Below, piece by piece: positions 1 through 9,060 of a DNA stretch of 64,000 nucleotides. Within the stretch, counting starts at the first letter, position 1, and the number at the start of each line of letters is the position of its first letter. A program made the translations under genes and the position numbers. Below the pieces are notes generated by a model. It made no database searches. It saw nothing but the letters and a program-made list of their open reading frames with translations, and had not been told where the DNA came from. Source of the DNA: Coralloluteibacterium stylophorae (lineage in GTDB: Bacteria > Pseudomonadota > Gammaproteobacteria > Xanthomonadales > Xanthomonadaceae); assembly GCF_018122625.2 (NCBI RefSeq), contig NZ_JAGQFT020000003.1:1-64000 (forward strand). Reading direction: 5' to 3'.

Positions 1-97
1 GCTGCGGCGCGGGCGCTGCCGCCGCATCCCCACTTCGCCCGCCCCCCCCGCCCGCCCGCACCGATGATGCGGCGCACTTCCCCTGGACCCCCGCCCG

Positions 98-1684
98 ATG
101 CCGATGCGACGTCGCGACTTCCTGCAAGCCTCCGCCGCCCTGCTCGCCTTCCTGCAGCTTCCCGCGCATGCGCAGGAGGCGGACGCCAGCCTGCGTTTCC
201 GCGACGACGGCGTCGCCTTCGACCACGCCGCGCTCAAGGGCCGCGCCCGCGCCCTGGCGCAGGCGCCCTTCCGGCAGCGCCCCACCCGGATCACCCAGGC
301 CATGCGCGACATGAGCTGGGACGCCTACCAGTCGATCCACTACGACCGCGCGCATGCGTTGTGGGCCGACGCGGGGCTGCACGTGCGCGCGCAGTTCTTC
401 CACCTCGGCCGCGGCTTCACCCGCCCGGTGCGGATCTTCGAGGTCGCCGCCGGCCGCGCGCGCGAGCTCGCCTACGGACCCGGCATGTTCGACTACGGCA
501 GCAGCGGCCTCGACCGCACCGCCCTGCCCGACGACCTCGGCTTCGCCGGCTTCCGCGTCAACCTGCACACCGATCCCGTCCGCGACGTCGTCGCCTTCCT
601 CGGCGCCAGCTACTTCCGCGCAGTGGGCGGCGAGTGGCAATACGGTCTGTCGGCGCGCGGGCTGGCGGTGGACACCGGGCTGCCGCGCGACGAGGAATTT
701 CCGGAGTTCACCGAGTTCTACCTGGAGCGGCCCGCGCCCGGCTCCCGCACCCTGGTCGTCCACGCCCTGCTCGACTCGCCGAGCATCGCCGGCGCCTACC
801 GGTTCGCGATCACCCCCGGGGCCACGCTGACGATGGACGTCGACGCCGCGCTCTACCCGCGACGGTCGATCGAGCGCCTGGGCATCGCGCCGCTGACGAG
901 CATGTACCAGGCCGGCGAGAACGATCGGCGCATGGCCAACGACTGGCGACCCGAGATCCACGACAGCGACGGGCTGGCCATGCACACCGGCGCCGGCGAG
1001 TGGATCTGGCGACCGCTGGTCAACCCGCGCGAGCTGCGCTTCAACGCCTTCGCCGATACCGGCCCGCGCGGCTTCGGGCTGCTGCAGCGCGATCGCGACT
1101 TCGACCATTACCAGGACGACGGGGTCTTCTACGACCGCCGGCCCAGCCTCTGGATCGAGCCGCGCGGCGACTGGGGCGCGGGCTCGGTGCAGCTCGTGGA
1201 GATCCCGACGCCCGACGAGACGCTCGACAACATCGTCGCGTTCTGGAACCCGGCCGCCCCGGTGACCGGCGGCGAGGAGCTGCTCTACGCCTATCGGATG
1301 CACTGGGGCGGCCGCACTCCGGCCGAGCCACCGCTGGCGCAGGCGGTGGCGACGCGCACCGGCATCGGCGGAGTGATCGGCGTTGAGCGCACCTACTACT
1401 CCAGGCGCTTCGCCGTCGACCTGGCGGGCGGCGACCTGGCCCTGCTCACCCGCGACACGCCGGTGGAGCCGGTGATCACGCTGGACGGCGGCCGGGTGGA
1501 GACCGTCTCGGCGCGCCCGCTCGATGCGATCGACGGCTACCGGGTGATGTTCGATCTCGTGCCGGACCCGGGGCGTCGCGAGCAGATCACCGTGCGCATG
1601 TTCCTGCGCGCGGGCGGGCAGCCGCTCAGCGAGACCTGGCTGTACCAGTTCAGCCCGCCGCCGGAGGGGGCCGGGGCGGGCTGA
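98..1684 (+). CDS. opgD: Periplasmic glucan biosynthesis protein OpgD (MdoD)
   Basis: A 528-residue exported protein of the OpgG/OpgD family, which works in the periplasm on the backbone structure of osmoregulated periplasmic glucans. The N-terminus is a twin-arginine signal: MRRRDFL (residues 3-9), then an Ala/Leu-rich stretch and a likely cleavage after AHAQ. Tat export is typical of OpgD, whereas OpgG uses Sec, and this favours OpgD. The mature protein has the family's long beta-rich N-terminal domain and a C-terminal Ig-like domain (from about residue 420). ATG codons at 98 and 104 both keep the Tat motif intact. No opgH or opgG lies beside it; the gene is alone and converges on a small lipoprotein 15 bp downstream. 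Identification is from remembered family sequence features; no alignment was run. Confidence 0.9.
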   Translation: MPMRRRDFLQASAALLAFLQLPAHAQEADASLRFRDDGVAFDHAALKGRARALAQAPFRQRPTRITQAMRDMSWDAYQSIHYDRAHALWADAGLHVRAQFFHLGRGFTRPVRIFEVAAGRARELAYGPGMFDYGSSGLDRTALPDDLGFAGFRVNLHTDPVRDVVAFLGASYFRAVGGEWQYGLSARGLAVDTGLPRDEEFPEFTEFYLERPAPGSRTLVVHALLDSPSIAGAYRFAITPGATLTMDVDAALYPRRSIERLGIAPLTSMYQAGENDRRMANDWRPEIHDSDGLAMHTGAGEWIWRPLVNPRELRFNAFADTGPRGFGLLQRDRDFDHYQDDGVFYDRRPSLWIEPRGDWGAGSVQLVEIPTPDETLDNIVAFWNPAAPVTGGEELLYAYRMHWGGRTPAEPPLAQAVATRTGIGGVIGVERTYYSRRFAVDLAGGDLALLTRDTPVEPVITLDGGRVETVSARPLDAIDGYRVMFDLVPDPGRREQITVRMFLRAGGQPLSETWLYQFSPPPEGAGAG

Positions 1685-1699
1685 GGGCGGGCAAGCGGC

Positions 1700-1927
1700 T
1701 CAGTCGACCGAGGCGAGCGTCGCGGTCTTCTGCGCCGGGGGATTGACCCACTCGACGCGGATGCCGCGCCGCGTGGCGATCTGTTCGACGCGGGCGATAT
1801 AGGCCTGGTCGTTGGAGAAGTTCGACTGCGCCACCGGGCGCGTCTGCGGACCGCCGGCACAGGCGGACAGGAGGGGAAGAGCGAGAACCACGACAGCGAC
1901 GGCGCACGACACACGCAGGACGGACAT
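1700..1927 (-). CDS. Small predicted lipoprotein, unknown function
   Basis: A 75-residue protein with a lipoprotein signal peptide: a short basic start, a hydrophobic stretch and a lipobox LSAC with the modified Cys at residue 23. The mature part is about 50 residues, polar, with no domain I recognise. A good Shine-Dalgarno sequence (GAGGAGA) precedes the ATG at 1927. It lies 114 bp downstream of truD on the same strand and could be co-transcribed or independent. Its neighbour downstream is convergent opgD. Residue +2 is Ala, so by the usual Lol rule it should go to the outer membrane; this is inference. Confidence 0.75.
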   Translation of the reverse strand: MSVLRVSCAVAVVVLALPLLSACAGGPQTRPVAQSNFSNDQAYIARVEQIATRRGIRVEWVNPPAQKTATLASVD

Positions 1928-2041
1928 GACGGCTTCTCCTCGGCACGGCGGCGCGACGGTCGCACCGCCACGCTCCGAATCTACGCCCGCCGCAGCGGCC
2001 CGCCCCCTGCCGTCGGTCGGTTCCGACGAGCGGCGGTCGGG

Positions 2042-3070
2042 TCAGGCCCGCGCCGCATCCTCGACGGCGCCCAGCTGGGCCAGGACCGTGGTGGCATAGG
2101 CTCCCGGGGGCAGCGCGAAGCCGATCCGCAGCCCCTCCTCCACCCACTCCCCGCACAGATCGGTCACCCGCATGCGCAGCGCGCGCCGTTCCTGGCGCAG
2201 GCCGGCGGCCTCGAGCCCGGCGCGCAGCGCGAGGGCCTCCTCGTCGGCGAGCACCGCCTCCTCGAGCGCGCGCGCGGCGGCGACCGGGCGCGGCTCGCCG
2301 CGGCCCCAGAGCACGCCGGTCGGATGGATGTCGAGCGCGGCGGCGCGCGCGGCGAGCGCCGCATCCGGGTCCTCGGGGCCGAACACGCTGTGGCTGCCGT
2401 CGAGCATCCACACCTCGCCCGCCAGGCCGCGGTCCCAGCTGCCGTCGGCCACCCGCGCCGCGAGCACGCGGTTGAACAGCGCCGAGCGCGCCGCCGACAG
2501 CAGGATGCCGCGCTGCTCGCGCTTGACCCGCGCGCCGGCGAACATCCGCAGCGCCTGCGCGAGGTTGCCGGCCTCGCGGCCGAAACGCTGCTCGCCGAAG
2601 GCGTTGGGCGCACCGCGGCGCGCGATCTCGGCGAGGCGCGCGTCGACGGTGGCGCGCTCGCCGCGCACCTCGCGCAGCAGCAGCGAGAAGCGGTTGCCGG
2701 CGAGCGCGCCGCGCGGCAGCTTGCGGTTGTGCCACGTGGCCTCGACCACGCGCAGGTCCTCCGCCTCGAGCGCGGCCAGCTCCGGCGCCACGCGCTTCGG
2801 CAGGTGCACGCTGATGCGCTGGCGGGTCACCGCGTGGCGGTCCTTGAGGCCGGCGTAGCCGATCGCGACCTCGCCCACGCCCGCCCACTGCGCGATCCGC
2901 TTCGCAGCGAAGGCGGTGGTCATGCCGCGCTTCTCGATCGTCAGCAGCAGGTGCTCGCCCTCGCCCGTGGCGGCGAAGGCGTCGACCTCGTCGACCCGGA
3001 AGTCCTCCGGCGTACAGCGGATCCGCGCGCCCAGGACGTCTGCCCCGAACGCGCGCGGCACCGCGCTCAT
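2042..3070 (-). CDS. truD: tRNA pseudouridine(13) synthase TruD
   Basis: A 342-residue cytoplasmic enzyme that isomerises uridine 13 in tRNA. The reading frame is open well upstream, but the family N-terminus begins at the ATG at 3070, which overlaps the ispF stop codon as ATGA. The TruD signature [12 protein letters not shown] supplies the catalytic Asp, and NAFGEQRFG is the conserved second motif. The C-terminal half carries the TRUD insertion domain. Translational coupling to ispF is expected from the 4-bp overlap, and ispF-truD is the usual order in this family. The usual next genes, surE and pcm, are absent; a small lipoprotein follows instead. Confidence 0.95.
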   Translation of the reverse strand: MSAVPRAFGADVLGARIRCTPEDFRVDEVDAFAATGEGEHLLLTIEKRGMTTAFAAKRIAQWAGVGEVAIGYAGLKDRHAVTRQRISVHLPKRVAPELAALEAEDLRVVEATWHNRKLPRGALAGNRFSLLLREVRGERATVDARLAEIARRGAPNAFGEQRFGREAGNLAQALRMFAGARVKREQRGILLSAARSALFNRVLAARVADGSWDRGLAGEVWMLDGSHSVFGPEDPDAALAARAAALDIHPTGVLWGRGEPRPVAAARALEEAVLADEEALALRAGLEAAGLRQERRALRMRVTDLCGEWVEEGLRIGFALPPGAYATTVLAQLGAVEDAARA

Positions 3071-3540
3071 GCGCGCTCCAGCAGGGCGACCGCCATCGCC
3101 GCGATGCCTTCGCCGCGGCCGGTGAACCCGAGGCGTTCGCTGGTGGTGGCCTTGACGCTCACCGCGTCGATGTCGATGCCCAGGTCCGCGGCGACGTGCG
3201 CGCGCATCGCCGGCGCATGCGGCCCGACCTTCGGCCGTTCGCAGACCACGGTGATGTCGCAGTTGCCGACCCGCCAGCCGCGCTCGGCGACCAGCCCGCG
3301 GCAGTGGCGCAGCAGCATGCGGCTGTCGGCGTCCTTCCAGCGCATGTCCGACGGGGGGAAGTGCACGCCGATGTCGCCCAGCGCCAGCGCCCCGAGCAGG
3401 GCGTCGCAGAGCGCATGCAGGACGACGTCGCCATCCGAATGCGCGACCACGCCCTGGCTGTGCGGCACGCGCACGCCGCCGAGCATCAGGTGATCGCCCT
3501 CGCCGAAGGCGTGGACGTCGTAGCCCTGGCCGATACGCAT
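3067..3540 (-). CDS. ispF: 2-C-methyl-D-erythritol 2,4-cyclodiphosphate synthase
   Basis: A 157-residue enzyme of the MEP isoprenoid pathway. It cyclises CDP-methylerythritol 2-phosphate to the 2,4-cyclodiphosphate, releasing CMP. The start is the ATG at 3540, giving [12 protein letters not shown] with the zinc ligands Asp and His of the DVH motif; the further in-frame extension upstream is not family-like. [18 protein letters not shown] contains the third zinc ligand and GDIGVHFP the substrate-binding segment. Length is standard for IspF trimers. Its usual partner ispD lies about 8 kb away at 11648-12331, with an accessory island in between, so ispF needs its own promoter here, probably within 3541-3640. 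Confidence 0.96.
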   Translation of the reverse strand: MRIGQGYDVHAFGEGDHLMLGGVRVPHSQGVVAHSDGDVVLHALCDALLGALALGDIGVHFPPSDMRWKDADSRMLLRHCRGLVAERGWRVGNCDITVVCERPKVGPHAPAMRAHVAADLGIDIDAVSVKATTSERLGFTGRGEGIAAMAVALLERA

Positions 3541-3624
3541 GGCGACATTGCTCCTGCTGAAGGGCGCGCAAGGATACGGGAGCGCGGCGGCGCCGCCCAA
3601 CGCATACGGACAGGGCTGTTGCAG

Positions 3625-3652
3625 CGCAGCACGACCGCGCTATCGTGCTGCG
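3625..3652. promoter_or_regulatory. Perfect 10-bp inverted repeat upstream of MalT-type regulator
   Basis: Arms CGCAGCACGA (3625-3634) and TCGTGCTGCG (3643-3652) are perfect reverse complements separated by 8 bp. The site lies in the divergent interval between ispF and the LuxR/MalT-type gene. It is also why I prefer the ATG at 3681 to the GTG at 3645, since the GTG lies inside the right arm. A dyad with 18-bp centre spacing fits a dimeric regulator. The regulator itself is an obvious but unproven candidate. Confidence 0.5.
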
Positions 3653-3680
3653 ACGCCCCCCAGGACCGCATCGCCAGGCC

Positions 3681-6437
3681 ATGCGCCCGAGCCCGCTGCC
3701 GGTTGTTTCCTGCACGCGATGCGCACCGATGGCGCTGGCCGGGGTCCGCCTGCACCCACCGCCGGATGCCGCCGCCACGCTGCCGCGTCGCTGCCTGCTC
3801 GCCGAGCTCGACGCATCGACCGCGCTGCTGACGCTGCTGGTCGCCCCGCCCGGATACGGCAAGACTGCGGTGCTGCGGCAATGGCAGGAGCAGTCGCGGG
3901 AACGGCGCACACCGTTCGCATGGCTGTCGCTGGACCGCGTCGATGCCGACCCGGAGCGGTTCGCCCGCATGCTTCTGGCCGCGCTGGCGCACGCCGGCCT
4001 CGATGTGCCTGCGCTTCCCGCCGACGCCCACGGCGAGGCGCTCGTCGATGCCGCCGCGCTGGCGATCGCCGCCACGCAGGGGACGGTGGCGCTGGTGCTG
4101 GACGATTACGACCGCGTCGCGCATGGCGACGTGCATGCGCTGCTCATGCGCCTGGTCCGCCACTGTGGACGACGGCTGCGCACGGTGGTCGCGTCCGCCG
4201 GCGCGCCCGCGCTGCCCCTGGCCCACCTCTGGGTCCGCGGGCTGGCCGAGCGCATCGACGCCGCCGCGCTCGCGTTCGATGCGGACGAGACGCGTCGCGC
4301 GCTCGGTCCTGCGTACGATGCGGAAACCGCCGCGGCGGTGCACCAGCTCACCCTGGGCTGGCCGGTCGCGGTGCGGCTGGCGCGGGCATGGCTCGACGCG
4401 GAGCGGGCGGACGGCGCCCCCGCCGTCATGGGATTCGCGGCGCGGTCGGAGGCGCTCGCTGCCTACCTGGACGAGGAGGTCCTGGCGTCGCTCGAGCCGG
4501 CGCTGCGCGACCTCCTGGTGGAGACCGCGATGCTCGCGCGCATCGACGGCCGCCTCGCCGACCAGATACGTGGCCGCGACGACAGCGTCGCCCTGCTCGA
4601 GCGCCTCGCGCCGCTGCGCGGCCTGCTCCTGGTCGACGATGGCGCTGCACACGGCTACCGCCACCACCCCCTGTTCGCCGTCCACCTGCGCCGGCGCTTC
4701 GACGCGCTGCCCGCCGCCATGCGCGGCCGCCTGCACCGGGCGGCGGCCACCTGTCTGGGCGCCGAGGGCGACGCCGCGTCGGCATTGGCGCATGCGCTCG
4801 CGGCGGGGGACGAGTCGCTCGCCCTCGCGCTGTTCGTGGATGCCGGCGGCTGGGAGGTGGCCCTGGTCCGCGGGGTCGCCAGCCTGCAGGCGCTGCTGCG
4901 CCCCTTCGACCGGCGCCGCGTCCGCGTGCTGCCCGACCTCGCGCTGGCCCAGGCCTGCGTGCACAGCAGCCTCGGCCAGTTCCCGCCGGCGCAGGCGCTG
5001 CTGGAGAGCGTGCGCGATGCTGCGGACCACCTGCCTGCGCGCCTGCAGCGCGGCTACGCCCTGGTCGTGGCGCTGTTGCGGGTACTGATGGACGAGGTGG
5101 CCGACAATCCCGGCGCCGTCGCCGGCCTGCGCTCGCAGGCGGCGGCCATGGATGCCGACGACGACGTCGGCCGCGGGCTCCTGCTCGCCGCCTGCGCCGC
5201 CGCCTGCACTGCGCGCGGCGCGTTCGCCGAGGCCGGCGACCGTGCGCGCGACGCGCAGGAGGCGCTGGAGCGTCGCGGCCACGCGGTCGGCGTCGCCCAC
5301 GCGCTCGTGCAGCAGGCGCTGAGCCGCTTGCATCGCGGGCAGACCGAGCATGCGCGACTTGCGCTGGCGCAGGCGCGACATGGGCTCGCCGGGCTGCCGG
5401 CGTCGGAGACCTCCCTGCCGGCGGCGCTCGCGTGCATCGAGGCGCGCCTTGAACTGCTGCGCGGCGAGCCGCCGTCGGCGGCGGGCGCACTGCGGCTGGA
5501 GGCTGCGCTGCTCCGGCTCGAGGCGGCGGCGGGATGGGTGGACATCTATGCGGACGGCTTCGAGGCGGCGATCGCGATGGCCCGTCACCGCGGCGATCCG
5601 GCAGCGGCGCTGGCGCTGGCGGAGCGGGCCGCGGCCCTCGCCGGGAGCCGCCGTCTGGCGCGGCTCGCCGGCCTGGCGATGGCGTGGCGGATCGACATCC
5701 TTCTCGACCATGCGGCGGCGTCGGCGCACCGGCTGATCGTGCAGGCCGACGTGGAGTCCGAGTTCGCGCACATCCGTGCGCAGCCGCAGGCCTGGCGGCA
5801 GGCGCATGCGCTGGGGCGTGCCCTGGCGCGCTGGCACCAGTCCAGCGGCCGCGGTGCGCGTGCGCTGGAGATCCTGGATGCACTGGCGCCGGCGGGGCGT
5901 CCGCCGGAGACCCTGGCGGAGCAGGCGACGGCCGCGGCGCGCGCGCTGCTCCTGCAGCAGCGCGGCGAGCAGCACGCGGCGCTCGCGCTGGCAGGCTCGC
6001 TGCTCGACCGGGTGGCCGTCGACGGCGCGCTGCAGGTGGTTTTGGGGCTGGGCGCGCCGGCCAAGAGCCTGCTGCGCCTGGTCCGGCAGCATGGCGGCGG
6101 CGAGGGCGCGGCGCGCGCCGCCGCGATCCGCCAGCTGCTCGCGCATCCCTGGTGGGCGGGCCGCCAGGACGCCGACTTCAGCGAGCGCGAACTGGACGTG
6201 CTGGCCCTGCTCGCGCCCTGCCGGTCGAACAAGGCGATCGCGCGGCGGCTCAACCTGTCCGAGAACACGGTGAAGTTCCACCTCAAGAACCTCTTCCGCA
6301 AGCTCGGCGCCGGCACCCGCGCCGAAGCGGTCGAGCGCGGCCGCGAACTCGGGCTGACGCAGCCGGCTCCCGCCGCCGCAGACGCCGGCCGCGGCCAGGC
6401 GAACGCGCCGCGGCACGGCCTGCCGTGCCGCGACTAA
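3681..6437 (+). CDS. MalT/AlkS-type LuxR-family transcriptional regulator
   Basis: About 918 residues. The N-terminus has a STAND-type ATPase with Walker A APPGYGKT (residues about 55-62) and LVLDDYD as the Walker B region. A long helical, TPR-like sensor region follows. The C-terminus is a LuxR helix-turn-helix (about 832-895: SERELDVL, then [22 protein letters not shown]). In this family an inducer binds the middle region, ATP drives oligomerisation and the HTH activates promoters. A GTG at 3645 would add 12 residues, but it lies inside a perfect inverted repeat, so the ATG at 3681 is preferred. The gene converges on the RidA gene (10 bp apart) and stands next to the TonB-amine oxidase operon, which it probably controls (inference). 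MalT itself is unlikely, since no maltose genes are nearby. Confidence 0.85.
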   Translation: MRPSPLPVVSCTRCAPMALAGVRLHPPPDAAATLPRRCLLAELDASTALLTLLVAPPGYGKTAVLRQWQEQSRERRTPFAWLSLDRVDADPERFARMLLAALAHAGLDVPALPADAHGEALVDAAALAIAATQGTVALVLDDYDRVAHGDVHALLMRLVRHCGRRLRTVVASAGAPALPLAHLWVRGLAERIDAAALAFDADETRRALGPAYDAETAAAVHQLTLGWPVAVRLARAWLDAERADGAPAVMGFAARSEALAAYLDEEVLASLEPALRDLLVETAMLARIDGRLADQIRGRDDSVALLERLAPLRGLLLVDDGAAHGYRHHPLFAVHLRRRFDALPAAMRGRLHRAAATCLGAEGDAASALAHALAAGDESLALALFVDAGGWEVALVRGVASLQALLRPFDRRRVRVLPDLALAQACVHSSLGQFPPAQALLESVRDAADHLPARLQRGYALVVALLRVLMDEVADNPGAVAGLRSQAAAMDADDDVGRGLLLAACAAACTARGAFAEAGDRARDAQEALERRGHAVGVAHALVQQALSRLHRGQTEHARLALAQARHGLAGLPASETSLPAALACIEARLELLRGEPPSAAGALRLEAALLRLEAAAGWVDIYADGFEAAIAMARHRGDPAAALALAERAAALAGSRRLARLAGLAMAWRIDILLDHAAASAHRLIVQADVESEFAHIRAQPQAWRQAHALGRALARWHQSSGRGARALEILDALAPAGRPPETLAEQATAAARALLLQQRGEQHAALALAGSLLDRVAVDGALQVVLGLGAPAKSLLRLVRQHGGGEGAARAAAIRQLLAHPWWAGRQDADFSERELDVLALLAPCRSNKAIARRLNLSENTVKFHLKNLFRKLGAGTRAEAVERGRELGLTQPAPAAADAGRGQANAPRHGLPCRD

Positions 6438-6447
6438 CGCGCGGAGG

Positions 6448-6948
6448 TCAGGGCCGGACCGCGATCACCTCGATCTCCACGCGATAGCCGGGGTTCGCCA
6501 ACCCGGCGATCTGGAATGCCGAACGCGCCGGCAGCCGGGGCTGCTCCGCCTCCTTGCCGAAGAACTGCGTGTAGCCCTTCATGAAGCCGGCGAAGTCGAG
6601 CCGGCCGTCGTTCTCGGGACCGCCGACCAGGAACACCTGCATCTTGACCACGTCGCCCATGCCCAGTCCGAGGCCCTCGAGCTGCTCCCTGATCGAGGTG
6701 AGCACGCTGACGGTCTGGCGCTCGGTGTCGCCGTACGCCTCCAGGCTGTCCCTCGGCGCCTCCGGGTTCACCACCGACGGCACCTTGCCGCTGAGGTAGA
6801 CGGTCGTCCTGCCGGCGGGCACCTCGACGGCGGCGGCGATCGGGAAGTCGCTGCCGGGGATGCCGTGGCGGACGACGTCCTCGGCCTGCGCCGACGCGGA
6901 CGCCGCGGCGAAGACGAGGCCGGAGAGGATGCGATGGGAGATATGCAT
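6448..6948 (-). CDS. RidA/YjgF-family protein with signal peptide (periplasmic)
   Basis: A 166-residue RidA-family protein. RidA enzymes hydrolyse reactive enamines and imines to ketones and ammonia. The ATG at 6948 gives a clear Sec signal: HISHR, a hydrophobic stretch to ASAQA, then cleavage before ED. A GTG at 7005 is possible but would spoil the signal peptide. The mature part keeps the family core (YLSGKVP, then VKMQVFLV) and the catalytic-type Arg in LPARSAFQ (Arg142 of the precursor) followed by a Glu-containing C-terminus. Most RidA proteins are cytosolic, so export is unusual. It is the last gene of the operon after the cytochrome and amine oxidase, which suggests that it hydrolyses the imine made by that oxidase in the periplasm. 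Confidence 0.85.
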   Translation of the reverse strand: MHISHRILSGLVFAAASASAQAEDVVRHGIPGSDFPIAAAVEVPAGRTTVYLSGKVPSVVNPEAPRDSLEAYGDTERQTVSVLTSIREQLEGLGLGMGDVVKMQVFLVGGPENDGRLDFAGFMKGYTQFFGKEAEQPRLPARSAFQIAGLANPGYRVEIEVIAVRP

Positions 6949-7001
6949 GGCGGGGAGACCCTGGTGGTGGAACGGAAGGACGAGGAAGCCGCGGTGACGG
7001 T

Positions 7002-7412
7002 TCACCGCAGCCGGGCGACCTCCTCGGCGGTGATGGCGCCGGGGAAGTCGTTGCCCAGGTGGTGGCGGACGTACTCCACCACGCCGGCGACCTGCTCGTC
7101 GCTCAGCATTTCGCCGAACCCGGGCATGCCGCCACGCCCCTGGAGCACGGTGATCGCGACGTAGGCGCTTCCGGTGAGGGCGGGATTGCCGCGCAGCGCC
7201 GGGTAGCTGCCGGCGCCGGTGGCTCCGCCGCCGTCGGCCATGTGGCAGCCCCGGCAGATCACGCCGTAGACGGTTTCACCGGACGCTCCGGCGAAAGCGT
7301 CCTGGCGGATGAAGGTCGGCGTCGCGTCGGACGACTGCGCGTGCGCCAGACCCGCAGGCAGCGCCACGGCGAGCGCCAGCAGCAGGCGACCCGGATGTAG
7401 GCGCACGTTCAT
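7002..7412 (-). CDS. Secreted class I-type c-type cytochrome
   Basis: A 136-residue exported monohaem cytochrome c. The signal peptide (LLLALAVALPAGLAHAQ) is followed by the haem-binding motif CRGCH (Cys53, Cys56, His57) and a probable axial Met in GGMPGFG (Met96). The fold and length match small soluble class I cytochromes. Its ATG at 7412 overlaps the stop of the flavin amine oxidase by 4 bp, so the two are translationally coupled. This is the arrangement expected when the flavoenzyme is a dehydrogenase that passes electrons to cytochrome c rather than to oxygen. NicA2 with CycN of Pseudomonas putida is the known precedent for a Tat-exported flavin amine oxidase paired with a cytochrome. 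Confidence 0.92.
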   Translation of the reverse strand: MNVRLHPGRLLLALAVALPAGLAHAQSSDATPTFIRQDAFAGASGETVYGVICRGCHMADGGGATGAGSYPALRGNPALTGSAYVAITVLQGRGGMPGFGEMLSDEQVAGVVEYVRHHLGNDFPGAITAEEVARLR

Positions 7413-9010
7413 GCCGTCCCCCCGCTTATCACCCGGCGGTGCAGGCGGCCGATCACGTCGTGCGCCGACAGGACCGCACCCTCCTGCCACGCCGGGATGT
7501 AGGAGACGTGTTCGCCGGCCAGGGCGATGCGACCGTCGATCCGGCACAGGTTCTCGTAGTGCTCCGCGCGGCGCTCCTCGGTCCACATGCCGAAGCAGCC
7601 GTGGGTGAACGGCACCCGGTGCCAGCCGACCGCGATGCCGTTGTCGAATTCCCGCGGATACTGCGGGTGGATGCGCGCGCCGTCCTCCAGCGCCTGGCGT
7701 ACGCGCTGTGCGGGATCCATCGAGGTCATCTCGAAGCTTTCCAGCCCCCACATGTAGGCACCGAGGAGCACGCCCTTGCCGGGACTGTGGTAGCCGGTGC
7801 TGGGATAGCCGATCACGCCGATCGGCAGGTCGGTGTAGGTGATGCCGCCATAGATCTGCTCGTCCTCCTCCCAGAACCGGCGCCTGAACTGCAGGCCGAC
7901 CTTGACCGACGAGGCATACGGCACCATGCCGATGGCGGTGGCCATCTCCGTCCCGACGTTCATCGGGATGCGGTTGAGCACCGACAGCGGAATGGTGCAG
8001 ATGCACCAGTCCGCGCGCTCGGTGCGTGCTTCGCCGCCGTGGGCGAGGTCCTCCCAGGTCACGCTGACGCCATCGGCGTCCTGGTGGATCCCGCTTACCT
8101 GCGCGCGGTAGCGGATCGTCTCGCCCAGGCGCTGCGCGAATGCCCTGCCGATCCGGTCCATGCCGCCCTTGGGCTGGAACATGGTCGTCTGCATCTCGTA
8201 GTTCTCGCCTGCGGCCAGGCCTGCCCACAGCCTGGACCGCAGCAGGTCCGGCGGCGCGATGGGACGGGAGAACTCGGGCCGGCCGGAGAGGCCACCTCCG
8301 GGATAGCGGGCGAAGCCGCGCCGGGTGCTGCTCTCCTCGCCCTCGACGTAGGCGAAGTTGCGGTCGAGCGCGCCCCAGCTGCGCAACGATTCCAGCAGGA
8401 TCTCCTGGTCCTCGCGGCTGACCAGCTGGTCCAGGCCGCCCTGCCGGGTCGCCTTGGCCAGCAGCTCGGCGATGCCGCCGCGGTAGTCGGCGTTGACCTC
8501 GCGGTAGCGCCGCGGCGCGCCGTCCCAGGCCGCGGCGCTGTGCAGGTAGGCGTTGTAGTTGACCTGCACGAAGGACTCGAGCTCGATGCCGAAGCGCTTG
8601 CAGTAGGACAGCACGCCCTGGTGGTGGTGCGGGATGCGCCACGGCCCCGGGTTCAGGTAGAGGCCGTCGTCGAAGCCGCAGACCTGCTCGGCGCCGCCCA
8701 GCTCGACGAAGCGGTCGCCGCCGCGGAGGCTCCAGTTGCGCCCGCCGGGCCGGTCGTTGTACTCGAGCACCCGGACCCGGTAGCCGGCATTGCGCAGCTC
8801 GAAGGCGGCGGTCATGCCGGCGAGGCCCGCGCCCAGCACCAGCACCGAGGCGCCGCGGGGATCGCCCTCGAGCCGGACCGGCCCGCGGTAGCTCGATTCG
8901 GCGGCGAAGCCGAGGCTGGCCATCGCCTGGTACATCATCGCGCCGCCGGCGGCCAGGCCGATGCGCTGCAGAAGCTGGCGACGGGTCACGCCGCTGGACG
9001 GTTCGTGCAT
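7409..9010 (-). CDS. Tat-exported flavin monoamine oxidase/dehydrogenase
   Basis: A 533-residue FAD enzyme of the amine oxidase superfamily. A Tat signal begins at TRRQLLQRIGLAAGG (about residues 9-23). The Rossmann motif VLGAGLAGMTAAFEL and the RPGGR segment bind FAD. The C-terminal ALAGEHVSYIPAWQEGAV is the second FAD contact with an aromatic-cage-like Trp. Family members oxidise amines or amino acids to imines. The substrate cannot be read from sequence, though bulky organic amines are suggested by the TonB receptor upstream. Operon order is TonB receptor, this gene, cytochrome c (4-bp overlap), RidA. A nicotine-type or L-amino-acid-type dehydrogenase are both possible; I cannot choose between them. 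Confidence 0.88.
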   Translation of the reverse strand: MHEPSSGVTRRQLLQRIGLAAGGAMMYQAMASLGFAAESSYRGPVRLEGDPRGASVLVLGAGLAGMTAAFELRNAGYRVRVLEYNDRPGGRNWSLRGGDRFVELGGAEQVCGFDDGLYLNPGPWRIPHHHQGVLSYCKRFGIELESFVQVNYNAYLHSAAAWDGAPRRYREVNADYRGGIAELLAKATRQGGLDQLVSREDQEILLESLRSWGALDRNFAYVEGEESSTRRGFARYPGGGLSGRPEFSRPIAPPDLLRSRLWAGLAAGENYEMQTTMFQPKGGMDRIGRAFAQRLGETIRYRAQVSGIHQDADGVSVTWEDLAHGGEARTERADWCICTIPLSVLNRIPMNVGTEMATAIGMVPYASSVKVGLQFRRRFWEEDEQIYGGITYTDLPIGVIGYPSTGYHSPGKGVLLGAYMWGLESFEMTSMDPAQRVRQALEDGARIHPQYPREFDNGIAVGWHRVPFTHGCFGMWTEERRAEHYENLCRIDGRIALAGEHVSYIPAWQEGAVLSAHDVIGRLHRRVISGGTA

Positions 9011-9060
9011 GGGTTCACCGACTCCGGAAGGACACGTCGCACCGCACCGCAGCCGTCGCC

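Noticed and set aside
3486-6416. Very long open frame on the minus strand opposite the MalT-type regulator
   Set aside because: Its translation is Arg/Gln/Ala-rich with no domain; it is a by-product of GC-rich codon bias in the real plus-strand gene.
3681-6437. Maltose regulon around the MalT-type gene
   Set aside because: No maltose transport or hydrolase genes; neighbours concern amine oxidation.
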